A DNA stretch of 64,000 nucleotides from Kaistia geumhonensis (GCF_030815145.1 NZ_JAUSWJ010000001.1:2852001-2916000), one strand, 5' to 3'; shown: positions 9,910 to 19,103, numbered from the stretch's first letter. Notes: a model not told the origin generated them from the sequence alone. Translations and numbers: made by a program.

Positions 9910-11397
9910 GTGAGCGGATTCATTCTGGCGATCGACCAGGGCACGACTTCGACGCGTGCGATCGTCTTCGACGGCGGCGGGCGCATCCTCGGGGTCGGGC
10001 AGCAGGAGTTCCGCCAGCATTTCCCGCGTTCGGGCTGGGTCGAGCATGACGGCGAGGACATCTGGGAGTCGGTCGTGCACACGATCCGCTTCGCGCTCTC
10101 GCACGCGAAGCTCTCCGCCACGGATATCGCTGGCATCGGCATCACCAACCAGCGCGAGACGGTGGTGATCTGGGACCGCGCGACGGGCAAGCCGATCCAC
10201 AAGGCCATCGTCTGGCAGGACAGGCGCACCGCCGATCTCTGCGCCCGCCTCAAGGCCGAAGGCAACGAGCCGATGGTCACGGCGAAGACCGGGCTTCTGC
10301 TCGATCCCTATTTCTCGGCTACCAAGATCGCCTGGCTGCTCGACCACGTGGACGGCTCCCGCGAAAAGGCCGAGCGCGGCGAACTCGCCTTCGGCACCGT
10401 CGACAGCTTCCTGCTCTGGCGGCTCACTGGCGGCGCGGTCCACGCCACCGACGCGACCAATGCCGCGCGCACGCTGCTCTTCGATATCGGGACGGGCGAC
10501 TGGGACGACGAACTCCTGCGGCTCTTCCGCGTGCCGCGCGCCTTGCTGCCGCGCGTCGAGGACTGCGCCTTCGCCTTCGGGACGACCGATCCGGCGCTGT
10601 TCGGGGCGGCGATCCCGATCGCCGGCATCGCGGGCGACCAGCATGCGGCGACCCTCGGCCAGGCCTGCTTCTCGCCCGGCATGATGAAATCGACCTATGG
10701 CACGGGCTGCTTCGCGCTGCTCAACACCGGCTCCGAGCTTGCGCCCTCGTCGAACCGGCTGCTGAGCACGATCGCCTATCGCCTCGACGGCCGCACGACC
10801 TATGCGCTCGAAGGCTCGATCTTCGTTGCCGGTTCGGCCGTGCAGTGGCTGCGCGACGGGCTGCATCTGATCGACCGCGCCGAAGCCTCCGGTCCGATGG
10901 CGGCCGAGGCTGATCCCCACCAGGACGTCTATCTCGTGCCGGCCTTCACCGGCCTCGGCGCGCCCTGGTGGGACGCCCATGCCCGCGGCGCGCTGTTCGG
11001 CCTGACACGCGGCACCGGACCGCGCGAGATCGTCAAGGCGGCGCTCGAGGCGGTCTGCTTTCAGACGCTAGACCTGCTCGAGGCGATGAAGCGCGACTGG
11101 CAGGGTGCGGAGGATACGGTGCTCCGGGTCGATGGCGGCATGGTCGCCAGCGACTGGACCATGCAGCGCCTCGCCGACATTCTCGACGCGCCGGTCGACC
11201 GGCCGATCGTGCTCGAGACGACCGCGCTCGGCGCCGCCTGGCTGGCGGGCCGACAGACCGGCGTGTGGCCGGGCGAAGAGGGCTTCGCCGCCTCGTGGCG
11301 ACGCGAACACCGCTTCGAGCCGGGCATGGATCGGGAAGAGCGGACGCGGCGCATCGCTGGCTGGCGGGACGCGGTGCGACGTACCCTGACGGGCTGA
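9910..11397 (+). CDS. glpK: Glycerol kinase GlpK
   Basis: Phosphorylates glycerol to sn-glycerol-3-phosphate with ATP. 495 residues of FGGY-kinase fold, with the N-terminal phosphate loop [16 protein letters not shown], the substrate strip [32 protein letters not shown] and the C-terminal [11 protein letters not shown]. The GTG start at 9910 follows an AGGGAGG ribosome binding site at about 9898; an ATG five bases earlier is out of frame. It is divergent from the SbmA-like gene across 220 bases. No glpD, glpF or glpR is nearby; gpsA at 52 kb makes the same product from the glycolytic side. Confidence 0.96.
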   Translation: MSGFILAIDQGTTSTRAIVFDGGGRILGVGQQEFRQHFPRSGWVEHDGEDIWESVVHTIRFALSHAKLSATDIAGIGITNQRETVVIWDRATGKPIHKAIVWQDRRTADLCARLKAEGNEPMVTAKTGLLLDPYFSATKIAWLLDHVDGSREKAERGELAFGTVDSFLLWRLTGGAVHATDATNAARTLLFDIGTGDWDDELLRLFRVPRALLPRVEDCAFAFGTTDPALFGAAIPIAGIAGDQHAATLGQACFSPGMMKSTYGTGCFALLNTGSELAPSSNRLLSTIAYRLDGRTTYALEGSIFVAGSAVQWLRDGLHLIDRAEASGPMAAEADPHQDVYLVPAFTGLGAPWWDAHARGALFGLTRGTGPREIVKAALEAVCFQTLDLLEAMKRDWQGAEDTVLRVDGGMVASDWTMQRLADILDAPVDRPIVLETTALGAAWLAGRQTGVWPGEEGFAASWRREHRFEPGMDREERTRRIAGWRDAVRRTLTG

Positions 11398-11468
11398 CCG
11401 ATTCGCCATTCGTAAAGGTTCACCGGCTAGGAATGGAGTCCGTCGGTCCATGTGGAGTAGCGGACGCC

Positions 11469-11822
11469 ATGCAGCGCGAAGTCGAGATCGAACGGGACGG
11501 TGGCGCCGTCCTCAAGGCGCTCCGGAGCGGGCCGCCCATCGCCGGCCGTGCCGCGGCGCTGTTCCGACTGCGCGAACGTTCGCGCCCGGCCGCCGTCGTG
11601 CCGCTGCCGCTCACCGAGGCGGAGCGCCGCCACTACGTCCGCGCCGACTTTTCCTACGATGCATCCGGCGTCGAGAGCTTCCGCGGCCTCAACCGCGCGG
11701 AATCGCTCGACTATATCGAGCTGCAGCGCGTCGGCCTCGACAATGACGACACTGCCTTCCTGCGCCTCATCCAGCTCGGCGACCGTCACGCTTCCGCCAT
11801 GCGGATCGCGGAGGGTCGCTGA
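11469..11822 (+). CDS. Small protein of unknown function
   Basis: An open frame of 117 codons from the ATG at 11469 (MQREVEIERDGG), or about 129 from an ATG at 11433. I do not recognise the family. The product is acidic/basic mixed and looks soluble, with no membrane segment, signal peptide or cysteine pattern. Third positions are strongly GC-biased on the plus strand, which favours this reading over the antisense frame. It sits between glpK and a secreted Gly-rich protein, with short gaps on both sides, and could be cotranscribed with either. The start is uncertain because neither candidate has a strong ribosome binding site. Confidence 0.6.
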   Translation: MQREVEIERDGGAVLKALRSGPPIAGRAAALFRLRERSRPAAVVPLPLTEAERRHYVRADFSYDASGVESFRGLNRAESLDYIELQRVGLDNDDTAFLRLIQLGDRHASAMRIAEGR

Positions 11823-11922
11823 CTGCCACGCCACGGCATCCGGAGGCTGGCCGCGAGGCTGCGCAGGCGTTAGCCTCCCCGTCCTGCCGGCCAGCGCGCG
11901 GCGTTACACGGGGGAATTTCGA

Positions 11923-14331
11923 ATGTCGCCGTATCGTTGTCTTCTGGCTCTCGCCCTTGCGGCGACCGCCCTTTCGCCGGTCTCGCCCATGTCGCCCGCA
12001 GCATGGGCGCAGGACGCCGCCCGGCCCGCGGCCACCCAGCCCGCCGCGCAGCCGGTGCCCGCCTGGCCGAAGAGCTATGATGTCGGCGCGGACACGCTGC
12101 AGGTCTACCAGCCGCTGATCGAGAGCTGGTCGGGCGACCAGGTTTCCGGCCGCGCCGCGATCGCGCTCGGGCCGAAGGATGGTTCGCCGGTCTATGGCAC
12201 CGCGCGATTCTCGGCCCGCGTCGCCGTCGACAAGCCGTCGCGGCAGGCGCATCTTGGGCCGATCAGCGTCGACCGCGTCGACGTTCCCTCGGATCCCTCG
12301 CAGGCCGCGCGTCTCAAGAGCGCCCTGCAGTCGCGCATTCCCTCCGCCGGCATCACCGTTGCGCTCGACCAGCTGCAGACGAGCTATGCGGCGGCCAAGG
12401 AACTCAACGCCGAGCTCGACCAGCCGGTCGACAATACCCCGCCGGCCATCGTCTTTACTTCGACGCCCACGCTGCTGGTGCTCGTCTCGGGCGATCCGGT
12501 GCTGAAGCCCGTCGCCGGCGCGCCGGACTTCCAGCGTGTGATGAACAGCCGCGCGCTGATCCTCGTCGATCGCAACGGCGCCGCCTTCCTGGAGGCGACC
12601 GGCTACTGGTATCGCGCCGACCGCCTCGGGGGCAGCTTCGCGGAGATCGGCAGCGTGCCGTCCTCCGTAGTCGACGCCGCGAAGGTGGCCGGACGCGAGG
12701 ACGCGCCCGATCCGATGCTGCCGGAGGACGGCAAGCGGCCGGCCAGCCCGCCGGCGATCATGATCGCGACCACGCCGACCGAACTCATCCAGACCAAGGG
12801 CACGGCCGAGCTGCAACCCGTGGCGGGCACGAGCCTGCTCACCATGACCAACGCGGATCACGCGGTCTTCATGGATCCGAACGGCAACCAGTATTATGTC
12901 CTGATCTCCGGCCGCTGGTTCAAGGCGGGCGATCTCAAGGGTCCCTGGGCCTTCGTGCCGCCGTCGAGCCTGCCGGCCGACTTCGCGAAGATCTCGCCGA
13001 ACGACCCCAAGGGCTCGGTGCTCGTCTCGGTGCCGGGAACGCCGCAGGCCAGGGAAGCGGCCATCGCCGCGACGATCCCGCAGACCGCCACGGTGAGCCG
13101 GTCGACTGCCCTCAATGTCGCTTATGACGGCGCGCCGCGCTTCGAGGCGATCAAGGGCACGGCGCTTTCCTACGCGGTCAACACGGCGACGCCGGTGATC
13201 GAGCTCGATGCCGGCGCCTTCTACGCGGTCGCGAACGGCGTCTGGTTCACCGCGGCCTCGCCATTCGGACCATGGCGCGTCGCCGATGTCGTCCCCGACG
13301 TCATCTACACGATCCCGGTCTCCTCGCCGGTCCACTACGTCACCTATGTCCATGTCTACGCCTCGACGGCGGACGCGGTCACCGTCGGCTACACGCCGGG
13401 CTATTTCGGCGTCGCGCTCAGCGACGGGATGGTGGTCTATGGTACCGGCTACAGCTGCACGGGCTATGTCGGCACCATCTGGTATGGCTGCCCGGTGACC
13501 TATGGCTATGGCGCCGATTTTGCGCTCGACACGGCGGCCGGCTTCGCTTTCGGCTTCGCCACCGGCTGGGCCATCGGGGCCGCCTCGCCCTGGTGGGGCC
13601 CCTATTGGGGCGTCGGCCCCTGGGGCGGGGCGTGGACGCATGTCAACGTCAACGCGACCAACATCTACGGCCGCTGGGGCGGCTGGGCGACGGTCGACCA
13701 TGCCTGGGGCTACAATCCGTGGACGGGCAATGCCTTTGCCGGCCGCTCGGCCTATGGCACGACGGGCTGGGGCACCGATTTCGCCAACCGGTCCGGTGCC
13801 GTCTACAATCCCTATACCGGCAACGGCGCGGCGGGGCGCCAGTCGGCGAGCTTCAATCCCTATACCGGACGCGGCCATGCCAGCGAGACGGGCGTCAGCG
13901 TCGATGACGGCCATGTCGATGTCGACAGCCGCGGCGTCGCCGGCAATGTGAAGACAGGCAACGGCGTCGCCTGGAACAACGGCAACATCTACACCGACCG
14001 CGACGGCAATGTTCACCAGTACAGCGACGACGGTGGCTGGCAGCAGCATACGTCGAGCGGGTGGAGCGCCGACACCGACCGCGACACGATCGGCGACCTC
14101 GACAACCAGCGCAGCTTCCAGGATTTCGGCCAGCAGCGGGTGGACGACTTCGCCTCGCGCGGCGGCTTCGACGGCGGTGACCGTTTCGGAGGCGGCTTCG
14201 GCGGTGATTTCGGGGGTGACCGCTTCGGCGGCGGTGATTTCGGCGGTGGTAGGTTCGGCGGTGGCTTCGGAGGTGGCGACTTCGGTGGCGGCCGCTTCGG
14301 GGGTGGGTTCGGTGGCGGCTTCCGCCGCTGA
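11923..14331 (+). CDS. Secreted repeat protein with Gly-rich C-terminus, function unknown
   Basis: 802 residues. A Sec signal peptide (LLALALAATALSPVS, likely cleaved after AWA near residue 29) is followed by a long globular part. Three tandem repeats of about 75-105 residues are visible, near residues 174, 277 and 395. Each begins around a PAI-or-similar strand (TSTPTLLVLVSGDP, ATTPTELIQTKG, YDGAPRFEAIKG), then a V-D-NG-like strand, then an aromatic pattern ending in RW or VWF and GPW. A Tyr/Trp/Gly-rich stretch (about 530-600) leads to NPWTG/NPYTG motifs (three copies) and a tail of FGGG units from about 746 to the end. No catalytic motif was recognised. The protein is probably exported or surface-attached; similar proteins are often annotated loosely as carbohydrate-binding, which I cannot confirm. 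The stop lies 2 bases from the convergent neighbour. Confidence 0.85.
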   Translation: MSPYRCLLALALAATALSPVSPMSPAAWAQDAARPAATQPAAQPVPAWPKSYDVGADTLQVYQPLIESWSGDQVSGRAAIALGPKDGSPVYGTARFSARVAVDKPSRQAHLGPISVDRVDVPSDPSQAARLKSALQSRIPSAGITVALDQLQTSYAAAKELNAELDQPVDNTPPAIVFTSTPTLLVLVSGDPVLKPVAGAPDFQRVMNSRALILVDRNGAAFLEATGYWYRADRLGGSFAEIGSVPSSVVDAAKVAGREDAPDPMLPEDGKRPASPPAIMIATTPTELIQTKGTAELQPVAGTSLLTMTNADHAVFMDPNGNQYYVLISGRWFKAGDLKGPWAFVPPSSLPADFAKISPNDPKGSVLVSVPGTPQAREAAIAATIPQTATVSRSTALNVAYDGAPRFEAIKGTALSYAVNTATPVIELDAGAFYAVANGVWFTAASPFGPWRVADVVPDVIYTIPVSSPVHYVTYVHVYASTADAVTVGYTPGYFGVALSDGMVVYGTGYSCTGYVGTIWYGCPVTYGYGADFALDTAAGFAFGFATGWAIGAASPWWGPYWGVGPWGGAWTHVNVNATNIYGRWGGWATVDHAWGYNPWTGNAFAGRSAYGTTGWGTDFANRSGAVYNPYTGNGAAGRQSASFNPYTGRGHASETGVSVDDGHVDVDSRGVAGNVKTGNGVAWNNGNIYTDRDGNVHQYSDDGGWQQHTSSGWSADTDRDTIGDLDNQRSFQDFGQQRVDDFASRGGFDGGDRFGGGFGGDFGGDRFGGGDFGGGRFGGGFGGGDFGGGRFGGGFGGGFRR

Positions 14332-14333
14332 TC

Positions 14334-14813
14334 TCAGTCCGCGCGGACCGGGTAGCTGATGGCGTCGAGCCGCGTCTTCACGCGGCTCACCTCGGCGACC
14401 GTGCTTGCCAGCTTGTCGACGAGCCGGGCATGCAGCCGCGCCGCGACCTCCGGATATTCGTCGAGCATGCGACGCATCAGCGTGCGGTCGATCTCGACGA
14501 CCTCGCTGTCGACCGCCGCCGTGGCCGTGGCCGGGCGGCGGCTGGCGATGAACAGCGCCGTCTCGCCGAGCAGAGCGCCGGGGCCGAAGCGACCGAGCGG
14601 CGGAGCCTCGGGGTCCCCGCCCTCGCCGAGCACGATCTCGCCCGACATGACGACGAAGCCCGAGGTGGCGGGCGCGTCCTTGCGGAACAGCACCCGGCCG
14701 GCGGGCAGCTCGAGGCGGATGGACGAAAAGGCGAGCAGGCGGAGATGATCGCTCGACAGGTCGGAGAACAGCGGCACCTTGATGAGGAGCGATATGTCTT
14801 CCGCGAGCGTCAT
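14334..14813 (-). CDS. Cyclic-nucleotide-binding domain protein
   Basis: 159 residues forming a single CRP-type cNMP-binding beta-roll (about residues 10-125), with the phosphate-binding-cassette-like segment FGPGALLGETALFIASRRPATATA. No helix-turn-helix or other output domain follows; a short helix ends the protein. It is the second gene of a probable pair, 16 bases after a response regulator on the same strand, so it may sense a nucleotide alongside that regulator. Whether it binds cAMP or cGMP cannot be told from the sequence. Confidence 0.85.
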   Translation of the reverse strand: MTLAEDISLLIKVPLFSDLSSDHLRLLAFSSIRLELPAGRVLFRKDAPATSGFVVMSGEIVLGEGGDPEAPPLGRFGPGALLGETALFIASRRPATATAAVDSEVVEIDRTLMRRMLDEYPEVAARLHARLVDKLASTVAEVSRVKTRLDAISYPVRAD

Positions 14814-14829
14814 CGTTCCATCCGCATCG

Positions 14830-15513
14830 TCACGGGACCAGCTTGTAGCCGCCGGCCTCGGTGATCAGCAGCTCGGCCACGGAGGGCTCGCGCTCGATCT
14901 TCTGTCTCAGGCGATAGATATGCGTCTCGAGCGTGTGCGTCGTGACGCCCGAATTGTAGCCCCAGACCTCGTGCAGCAGGACGTCGCGGCCGACGACCTT
15001 CTCGCCGGCGCGATAGAGGAACTTGAGGATCGAGGTTTCCTTCTCGGTCAGCCGGATCTTCTGTCCGCGCTCGTCGAGGAGCAGCTTGGCGCTGGGGCGG
15101 AAGGTGTAGCGGCCGATCGTGAAGGTCGCGTCCTCGCTCTGCTCGAACTGCCGCAGCTGCGCCCGGAGGCGCGCCAGCAGCACGGCGAAGCGGAAGGGCT
15201 TCGTCACATAGTCATTGGCGCCCGATTCGAGACCGAGAATGGTGTCGGATTCCGAATCATGCCCGGTCAGCATGATGATCGGCGCCTTGAAGCCGCCCTT
15301 GCGCAGAAGCTTCACCGCCTCGCGTCCGTCCATGTCGGGCAGGCCGACATCCATGATCATCAGGTCGACAGGCTCGGCGCGGGCGCGCGATATACCTTTT
15401 GCGGCGGTCGGCTCTTCGAGAAGCTCGAACTCCTCGTAGAGCGACAATTGTTCCACGAGGCTCTCGCGCAGCAAATCGTCGTCGTCAACAACGAGGATTC
15501 GTCGTACAGCCAT
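14830..15513 (-). CDS. OmpR/PhoB-family response regulator
   Basis: 227 residues: receiver domain (about 1-120) with the acidic cluster VVDDDD, phospho-acceptor aspartate in MIMDVGLPDMDG, the conserved Thr in MLTGHD and Lys in VTKPF, then a winged-helix DNA-binding domain with LTEKETSILKFLYR and the recognition region HTLETHIYRLRQKIE. The ATG at 15513 is preferred to the adjoining TTG. No histidine kinase is adjacent, so this is an orphan regulator here. It is transcribed ahead of the cNMP-binding gene and divergent from the L,D-transpeptidase gene, which it might control (inference from context only). Confidence 0.93.
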   Translation of the reverse strand: MAVRRILVVDDDDLLRESLVEQLSLYEEFELLEEPTAAKGISRARAEPVDLMIMDVGLPDMDGREAVKLLRKGGFKAPIIMLTGHDSESDTILGLESGANDYVTKPFRFAVLLARLRAQLRQFEQSEDATFTIGRYTFRPSAKLLLDERGQKIRLTEKETSILKFLYRAGEKVVGRDVLLHEVWGYNSGVTTHTLETHIYRLRQKIEREPSVAELLITEAGGYKLVP

Positions 15514-15600
15514 CAAATGCAGCCTTTTCGCTTTGCGGGAACCCCAGCCCGCTCACGTCCTGATCTTGAAGGAAAGCGTCAAAACCGGATCGCGCGGATT

Positions 15601-16215
15601 GTGACCGCAACCGGCACCGCGCGCAAGCAAGCCCTCCCGCGCACGCGGACGGGCGCCGCCGGGGGAAGCGGCACCACGTTGACGCTGAATAGGCGTCCGG
15701 GAACCGCTTCGCAAGGCGTCCTGATCATGAGCGGGCGGGCGCTTCCCTGCGCCATCGGCCGCTCGGGCATCAGGAGCCCGAAGCGTGAGGGCGACGGTGC
15801 GACACCGGTGGGGCGGATGGCGCCCGTCGCCGTGCTGTGGCGGCCCGACCGCGGCCTTCGTCCCGCGACTCGCCTTCCGGTCCATCCGATCGGGCCGCGC
15901 GACGGTTGGTGCGACGCCGCCTTCGACGCCAACTACAACCGTCCCGTCACGCTTCCCTACCCGCGCAGCCATGAGACCATGGCGCGCGCCGATGCGCTCT
16001 ACGATCTCGTCGTGGTGCTCGACTGGAACTATCGGCGGCGCCTGCAGCGGCGCGGCAGCGCCATCTTCATGCATCTCGCGCGCCCCGGCTTTCGTCCCAC
16101 CGAAGGCTGCATCGCCGTTACGCCGCCGACCATGCGCCTCCTGCTCGCGCGCCTTGGCAGGCGGGACACCATCCGTGTCGTCGGCTCGTCTCCCCGAAGG
16201 AAGGCCTCGCCATGA
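15601..16215 (+). CDS. YkuD-type L,D-transpeptidase family protein
   Basis: Short L,D-transpeptidase-catalytic-domain (YkuD) protein. The active-site pattern is clear: HLARPGFRPTEGCIAV, with histidine followed by the Gly-Cys nucleophile pair. GRSGIRSPKREGDGATP is typical of the stand-alone alphaproteobacterial members. Such enzymes form 3-3 peptidoglycan cross-links or attach proteins to peptidoglycan. No signal peptide is obvious in any start version. The GTG at 15601 gives 204 residues; an ATG at 15517 and a TTG at 15679 are alternatives, so the N-terminus is unsettled. The stop overlaps the flavin reductase start by 4 bases (ATGA), so the two are translated together. Confidence 0.85.
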   Translation: MTATGTARKQALPRTRTGAAGGSGTTLTLNRRPGTASQGVLIMSGRALPCAIGRSGIRSPKREGDGATPVGRMAPVAVLWRPDRGLRPATRLPVHPIGPRDGWCDAAFDANYNRPVTLPYPRSHETMARADALYDLVVVLDWNYRRRLQRRGSAIFMHLARPGFRPTEGCIAVTPPTMRLLLARLGRRDTIRVVGSSPRRKASP

Positions 16216-16727
16216 ACGACAACGACCCCACCCGCGGCATCGACGCGAAAACCTTCTGGCGCGTGCTCGGCCAGCGGGCGACGGGAATGACCATCGTCAC
16301 CGCGCGCGACGAGGCCGGCCCGGCCGGTCTGGTGGCGCTTTCGGCCGCGCATGTCTCCGCCGACCCGCCGACGATGCTCGTTTCGATCGATCGCAAGACG
16401 GCGGCGCTGGCGACCGTGCTCGCCGCCCGGCATTTCGCGGTCAATGTACTCGCCGCCACCGATGGCGCGCTCGTCGACATCTTCGGCGGCCGCGCCGGCG
16501 TCGGCGGCGCAGCGCGATTCGAGGGCCGCGACTGGGTGACGCTCGCGAGTGGCGCGCCGGTACTGGCAACGGCGCTCGGCGCCTTCGACTGCACCGTCGA
16601 GCAGGTAGTCGAGCACGGCGGGGTCGCGATCGTGATCGGCCGCGTTCTCGCCGCGACGGCCGGGGAGGGCGAGCCGCTGGTGTTCTACCGTGGCAAGAGC
16701 TTCGGCGGGGTCGGCGAACCGATCTAG
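16212..16727 (+). CDS. Flavin reductase-like FMN-binding protein
   Basis: 171 residues of the flavin reductase (split-barrel FMN-binding) family, seen in FWRVLGQRATGMTIVTARDEAGPAGL at the N-terminus, PPTMLVSIDRKTAALATVLAARHFAVNVLA and a C-terminal GEPLVFYRGKSFGGV. Relatives reduce free flavin with NAD(P)H for two-component monooxygenases, or bind FMN themselves. It is translationally coupled to the L,D-transpeptidase gene. It ends head-on with the UbiH-like hydroxylase, the two stop codons sharing the four bases CTAG. Its partner oxygenase, if any, is not identified. Confidence 0.88.
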   Translation: MNDNDPTRGIDAKTFWRVLGQRATGMTIVTARDEAGPAGLVALSAAHVSADPPTMLVSIDRKTAALATVLAARHFAVNVLAATDGALVDIFGGRAGVGGAARFEGRDWVTLASGAPVLATALGAFDCTVEQVVEHGGVAIVIGRVLAATAGEGEPLVFYRGKSFGGVGEPI

Positions 16728-17971
16728 ATCGCTTCTCCGCGCAGGAGACGCGGCGCGGTGCGCCCGGCGTCGGAGGCGGCGCCGATGAAATGGCGCTTCA
16801 GCGGCGGCAGCCGGTCGACGATGCCGAGCCCGACATCGCGCAGGATGCGCAGGCCCGGATTGTCGTTGGAGAAGAGCCGGTTCAGGACGTCGGTCACCAT
16901 GCCCATCTGCACCGTGTCGAAGCGGCGCCAGCGCTCGTAGCGGTCGAGCGCGTCGCCATCGCCGGGATCGAGGCCGAGTCGTGCCGCCTCGACGACGCTT
17001 TCCGCCAGCGCCGCCGCATCCTTGAAGCCGAGATTGAGCCCCTGGCCGGCGATCGGATGGATGGCATGGGCGGCGTCGCCGCAGAGCGCGAAGCGCGGTC
17101 CAACGAAGCGGCGGGCGATCATGAGGCCGAGCGGGAAGGCGCGCGGCCGGTCGACGGCTTCGATCTTGCCGAGATGATGGCCGAAGCGCCGCTCGAGCTC
17201 GATGGCAAAGGTGAAGGCGTCGGCGGCGACAAGCCGGTCCGCCGCTTCCGTCCGTTCGGTCCAGACGAGCGAGGACCGGTTCCCCGGCAGCGGCAGGATC
17301 GCGAAGGGGCCGGCGGGAAGGAAGTGCTCTTCGGCCCGCCCGTGATGCGGCCGCTCATGCGCCACCGTGACGACGATGCCGGACTGGCCATAGGTCCAGC
17401 CAACCGTGGGGATGCCGGCCAGCGCGCGAAGGCGGGACTTGGCGCCATCGGCCGCGACCAGCAGCCGAGCCGTCCGACGCGATCCGTTGCCGAGCGTGAT
17501 GTCGACCCCCGCCGCATCCGCGGAAAAGTCGCTGACGCCGACGCCCTGGATCCGCTCGACCCCGGCGGCATCCGCCGCGCGCGACAGGGCGCCGACCAGC
17601 GCGCCATTCGGAACCATATGGGCGAAGGGGCCGTCGCCCTCGCGGGAGAAGGTGAGAAAGACGGGGCGCACGGGGTCACGCGTGCGGCTGTCGGTGACGA
17701 TCATCTCGCTGATCGGCTCGGCGGAGGGTGCGATCTCGTCCCAGACGCCGAGCGCCGCCAGCATCTCGCGCGCCGCCGCCGCAACAGCCGAGGCGCGGCC
17801 GTCGCGGCTGGCGGCGCCGGCCGGGGCCGGGTCGGCCACCGCGACGGACAGTTGCGGCGCGCCGCGCTTCAGCGCCAGCGCCAGCGAGAGGCCCACATAG
17901 CCGCCGCCTGCGACGAGGACGTCATGGCTCTCGCCGGAGGCGGGAACGTCGTTCAGGCGCGGGTTCTGCAT
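16724..17971 (-). CDS. UbiH/UbiF/COQ6-family FAD-dependent hydroxylase
   Basis: 415 residues of class-A flavoprotein monooxygenase. The dinucleotide-binding loop VLVAGGGYVGLSLALAL is near residue 18, the DG motif region is around VAADGAKSRLRALAG, and FALCGDAAHAIHPIAGQGLNLGFKD is the second FAD motif characteristic of the UbiH/COQ6 group. It probably hydroxylates the ubiquinone ring; which position (UbiH, UbiF or the broader UbiL/UbiM role) cannot be decided by eye, so no symbol is given. The ATG at 17971 follows GGAGTGAAG. It is divergent from tesB and convergent with the flavin reductase gene. Confidence 0.9.
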   Translation of the reverse strand: MQNPRLNDVPASGESHDVLVAGGGYVGLSLALALKRGAPQLSVAVADPAPAGAASRDGRASAVAAAAREMLAALGVWDEIAPSAEPISEMIVTDSRTRDPVRPVFLTFSREGDGPFAHMVPNGALVGALSRAADAAGVERIQGVGVSDFSADAAGVDITLGNGSRRTARLLVAADGAKSRLRALAGIPTVGWTYGQSGIVVTVAHERPHHGRAEEHFLPAGPFAILPLPGNRSSLVWTERTEAADRLVAADAFTFAIELERRFGHHLGKIEAVDRPRAFPLGLMIARRFVGPRFALCGDAAHAIHPIAGQGLNLGFKDAAALAESVVEAARLGLDPGDGDALDRYERWRRFDTVQMGMVTDVLNRLFSNDNPGLRILRDVGLGIVDRLPPLKRHFIGAASDAGRTAPRLLRGEAI

Positions 17972-18063
17972 GGTCTTCACTCCGTTGCGGCCGGCGGCTT
18001 GACAGCCGTCCCTCCGCCTTCCCAACTCCGGCCTGCCGCACGCCGCGGCGGGGAGCCAGACGC

Positions 18064-18927
18064 GTGACCGACGATCTTATCGGGATACTTGAACTCGAGG
18101 CTCTCGAAATCAACCGCTTCCGGGGTCGCAGCACCGATCCGGGCTGGCAGCGTGTGTTCGGCGGCCAAGTCATCGGGCAGGCGCTCGTGGCCGCGTCGCG
18201 CACCGTCGAGGCCGCGCGGCGTGTCCATTCGCTGCATGCCTATTTCCTGAGGCCCGGCGATCCCGAGCAGTCGATCCTCTACGAGGTCGAGCGGATCCGT
18301 GACGGCGGCAGCTTCTCGACGCGCCGTGTTCTCGGTCGGCAAAGTGGCGAGCCGATCTTCGCGATGTCCGCCTCGTTCCATGCCGAGGAGCCGGGCATCG
18401 AGCACCAGATGCCGATGCCCGATGTCGCGCCGCCCGAGGCGCTTCCCGACGAGGCGGCGCTCCTCGCAGCCATCGAGGAGCGCGCGCCGGCGGCGGCGCT
18501 CCGCTTCTGGCGCAGCCCGCGCGCCATCGAGGTCAGGCCCGTCGATCCCGAGGCCTTTCTCGGCCGCACCGGCGCGCATCGCAGCCAGGCGAGCTGGATC
18601 CGCTTCCGCATGCCAATGCCCGACGACCCGGTGATCGCGAGTGCGGTGCTCGCCTATGCCTCCGATCTGACGCTGCTCGATACCACGCTCATCGCCGCCG
18701 CTCGCTGGGTCTTCGACAAGGGATTGATGGTGACGAGCCTCGACCACGCGATGTGGTTTCACCGGCCGACGCGGTTCGACGACTGGCTGCTCTATGTCTG
18801 CGACAGCCCGAGCGCCGGCGGCGCGCGCGGCTTCAATCGCGGCAGCCTGTTCGACCGCGAAGGCCGGCTCGTCGCCTCCGTCGCCCAGGAAGGACTCGTG
18901 CGGCTCGCGCGACAGGCAGAAAAGTGA
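18064..18927 (+). CDS. tesB: Acyl-CoA thioesterase II TesB
   Basis: 287 residues with the tandem hot-dog fold of TesB. The N-terminal half carries FRGRSTDPGWQRVFGGQVIGQAL and RRVHSLHAYFLRPGDP; the C-terminal half carries LAYASDLTLLDT and SLDHAMWFHRP, with the final GSLFDREGRLVASVAQEGL being highly typical. It hydrolyses medium- and long-chain acyl-CoA. The GTG at 18064 follows GGGGAG. It is a single gene between ubiH-like and the glnK promoter region. Confidence 0.95.
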   Translation: MTDDLIGILELEALEINRFRGRSTDPGWQRVFGGQVIGQALVAASRTVEAARRVHSLHAYFLRPGDPEQSILYEVERIRDGGSFSTRRVLGRQSGEPIFAMSASFHAEEPGIEHQMPMPDVAPPEALPDEAALLAAIEERAPAAALRFWRSPRAIEVRPVDPEAFLGRTGAHRSQASWIRFRMPMPDDPVIASAVLAYASDLTLLDTTLIAAARWVFDKGLMVTSLDHAMWFHRPTRFDDWLLYVCDSPSAGGARGFNRGSLFDREGRLVASVAQEGLVRLARQAEK

Positions 18928-19087
18928 CGCGATTGTGACATCCTGACGCTTCGCGGGCAGTCAAATGCACAACGATTAGGCAAACAGCGTGACGTACCCG
19001 TCGTGAGGGGCGTACCGCTTTGCCTTTCGCGACTCGAAACGCTGCGGATTGCGCGATTTTTGGCCTGCTCTTGTGCTGAGCGAAAGT

Positions 19088-19103
19088 TGGCACGGCATTT
19101 GAT
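19088..19103 (+). promoter_or_regulatory. Sigma-54 (-24/-12) promoter of glnK-amtB
   Basis: TGGCACGGCATTTGAT: the -24 element TGGCACG is perfect and the -12 element reads TTGAT where TTGCT/TTGCA is usual, with the required ten bases between the GG and the -12 G. It lies about 100 bases upstream of the glnK start, in the right orientation. Known glnK-amtB operons of Rhizobiales depend on RpoN and NtrC. I did not find a convincing NtrC site upstream. Confidence 0.75.

Noticed and set aside
11767-14049. Open frame of about 760 codons on the minus strand
   Set aside because: Antisense to the secreted repeat protein, which has a signal peptide and clear repeats; no domain recognised in the antisense reading.
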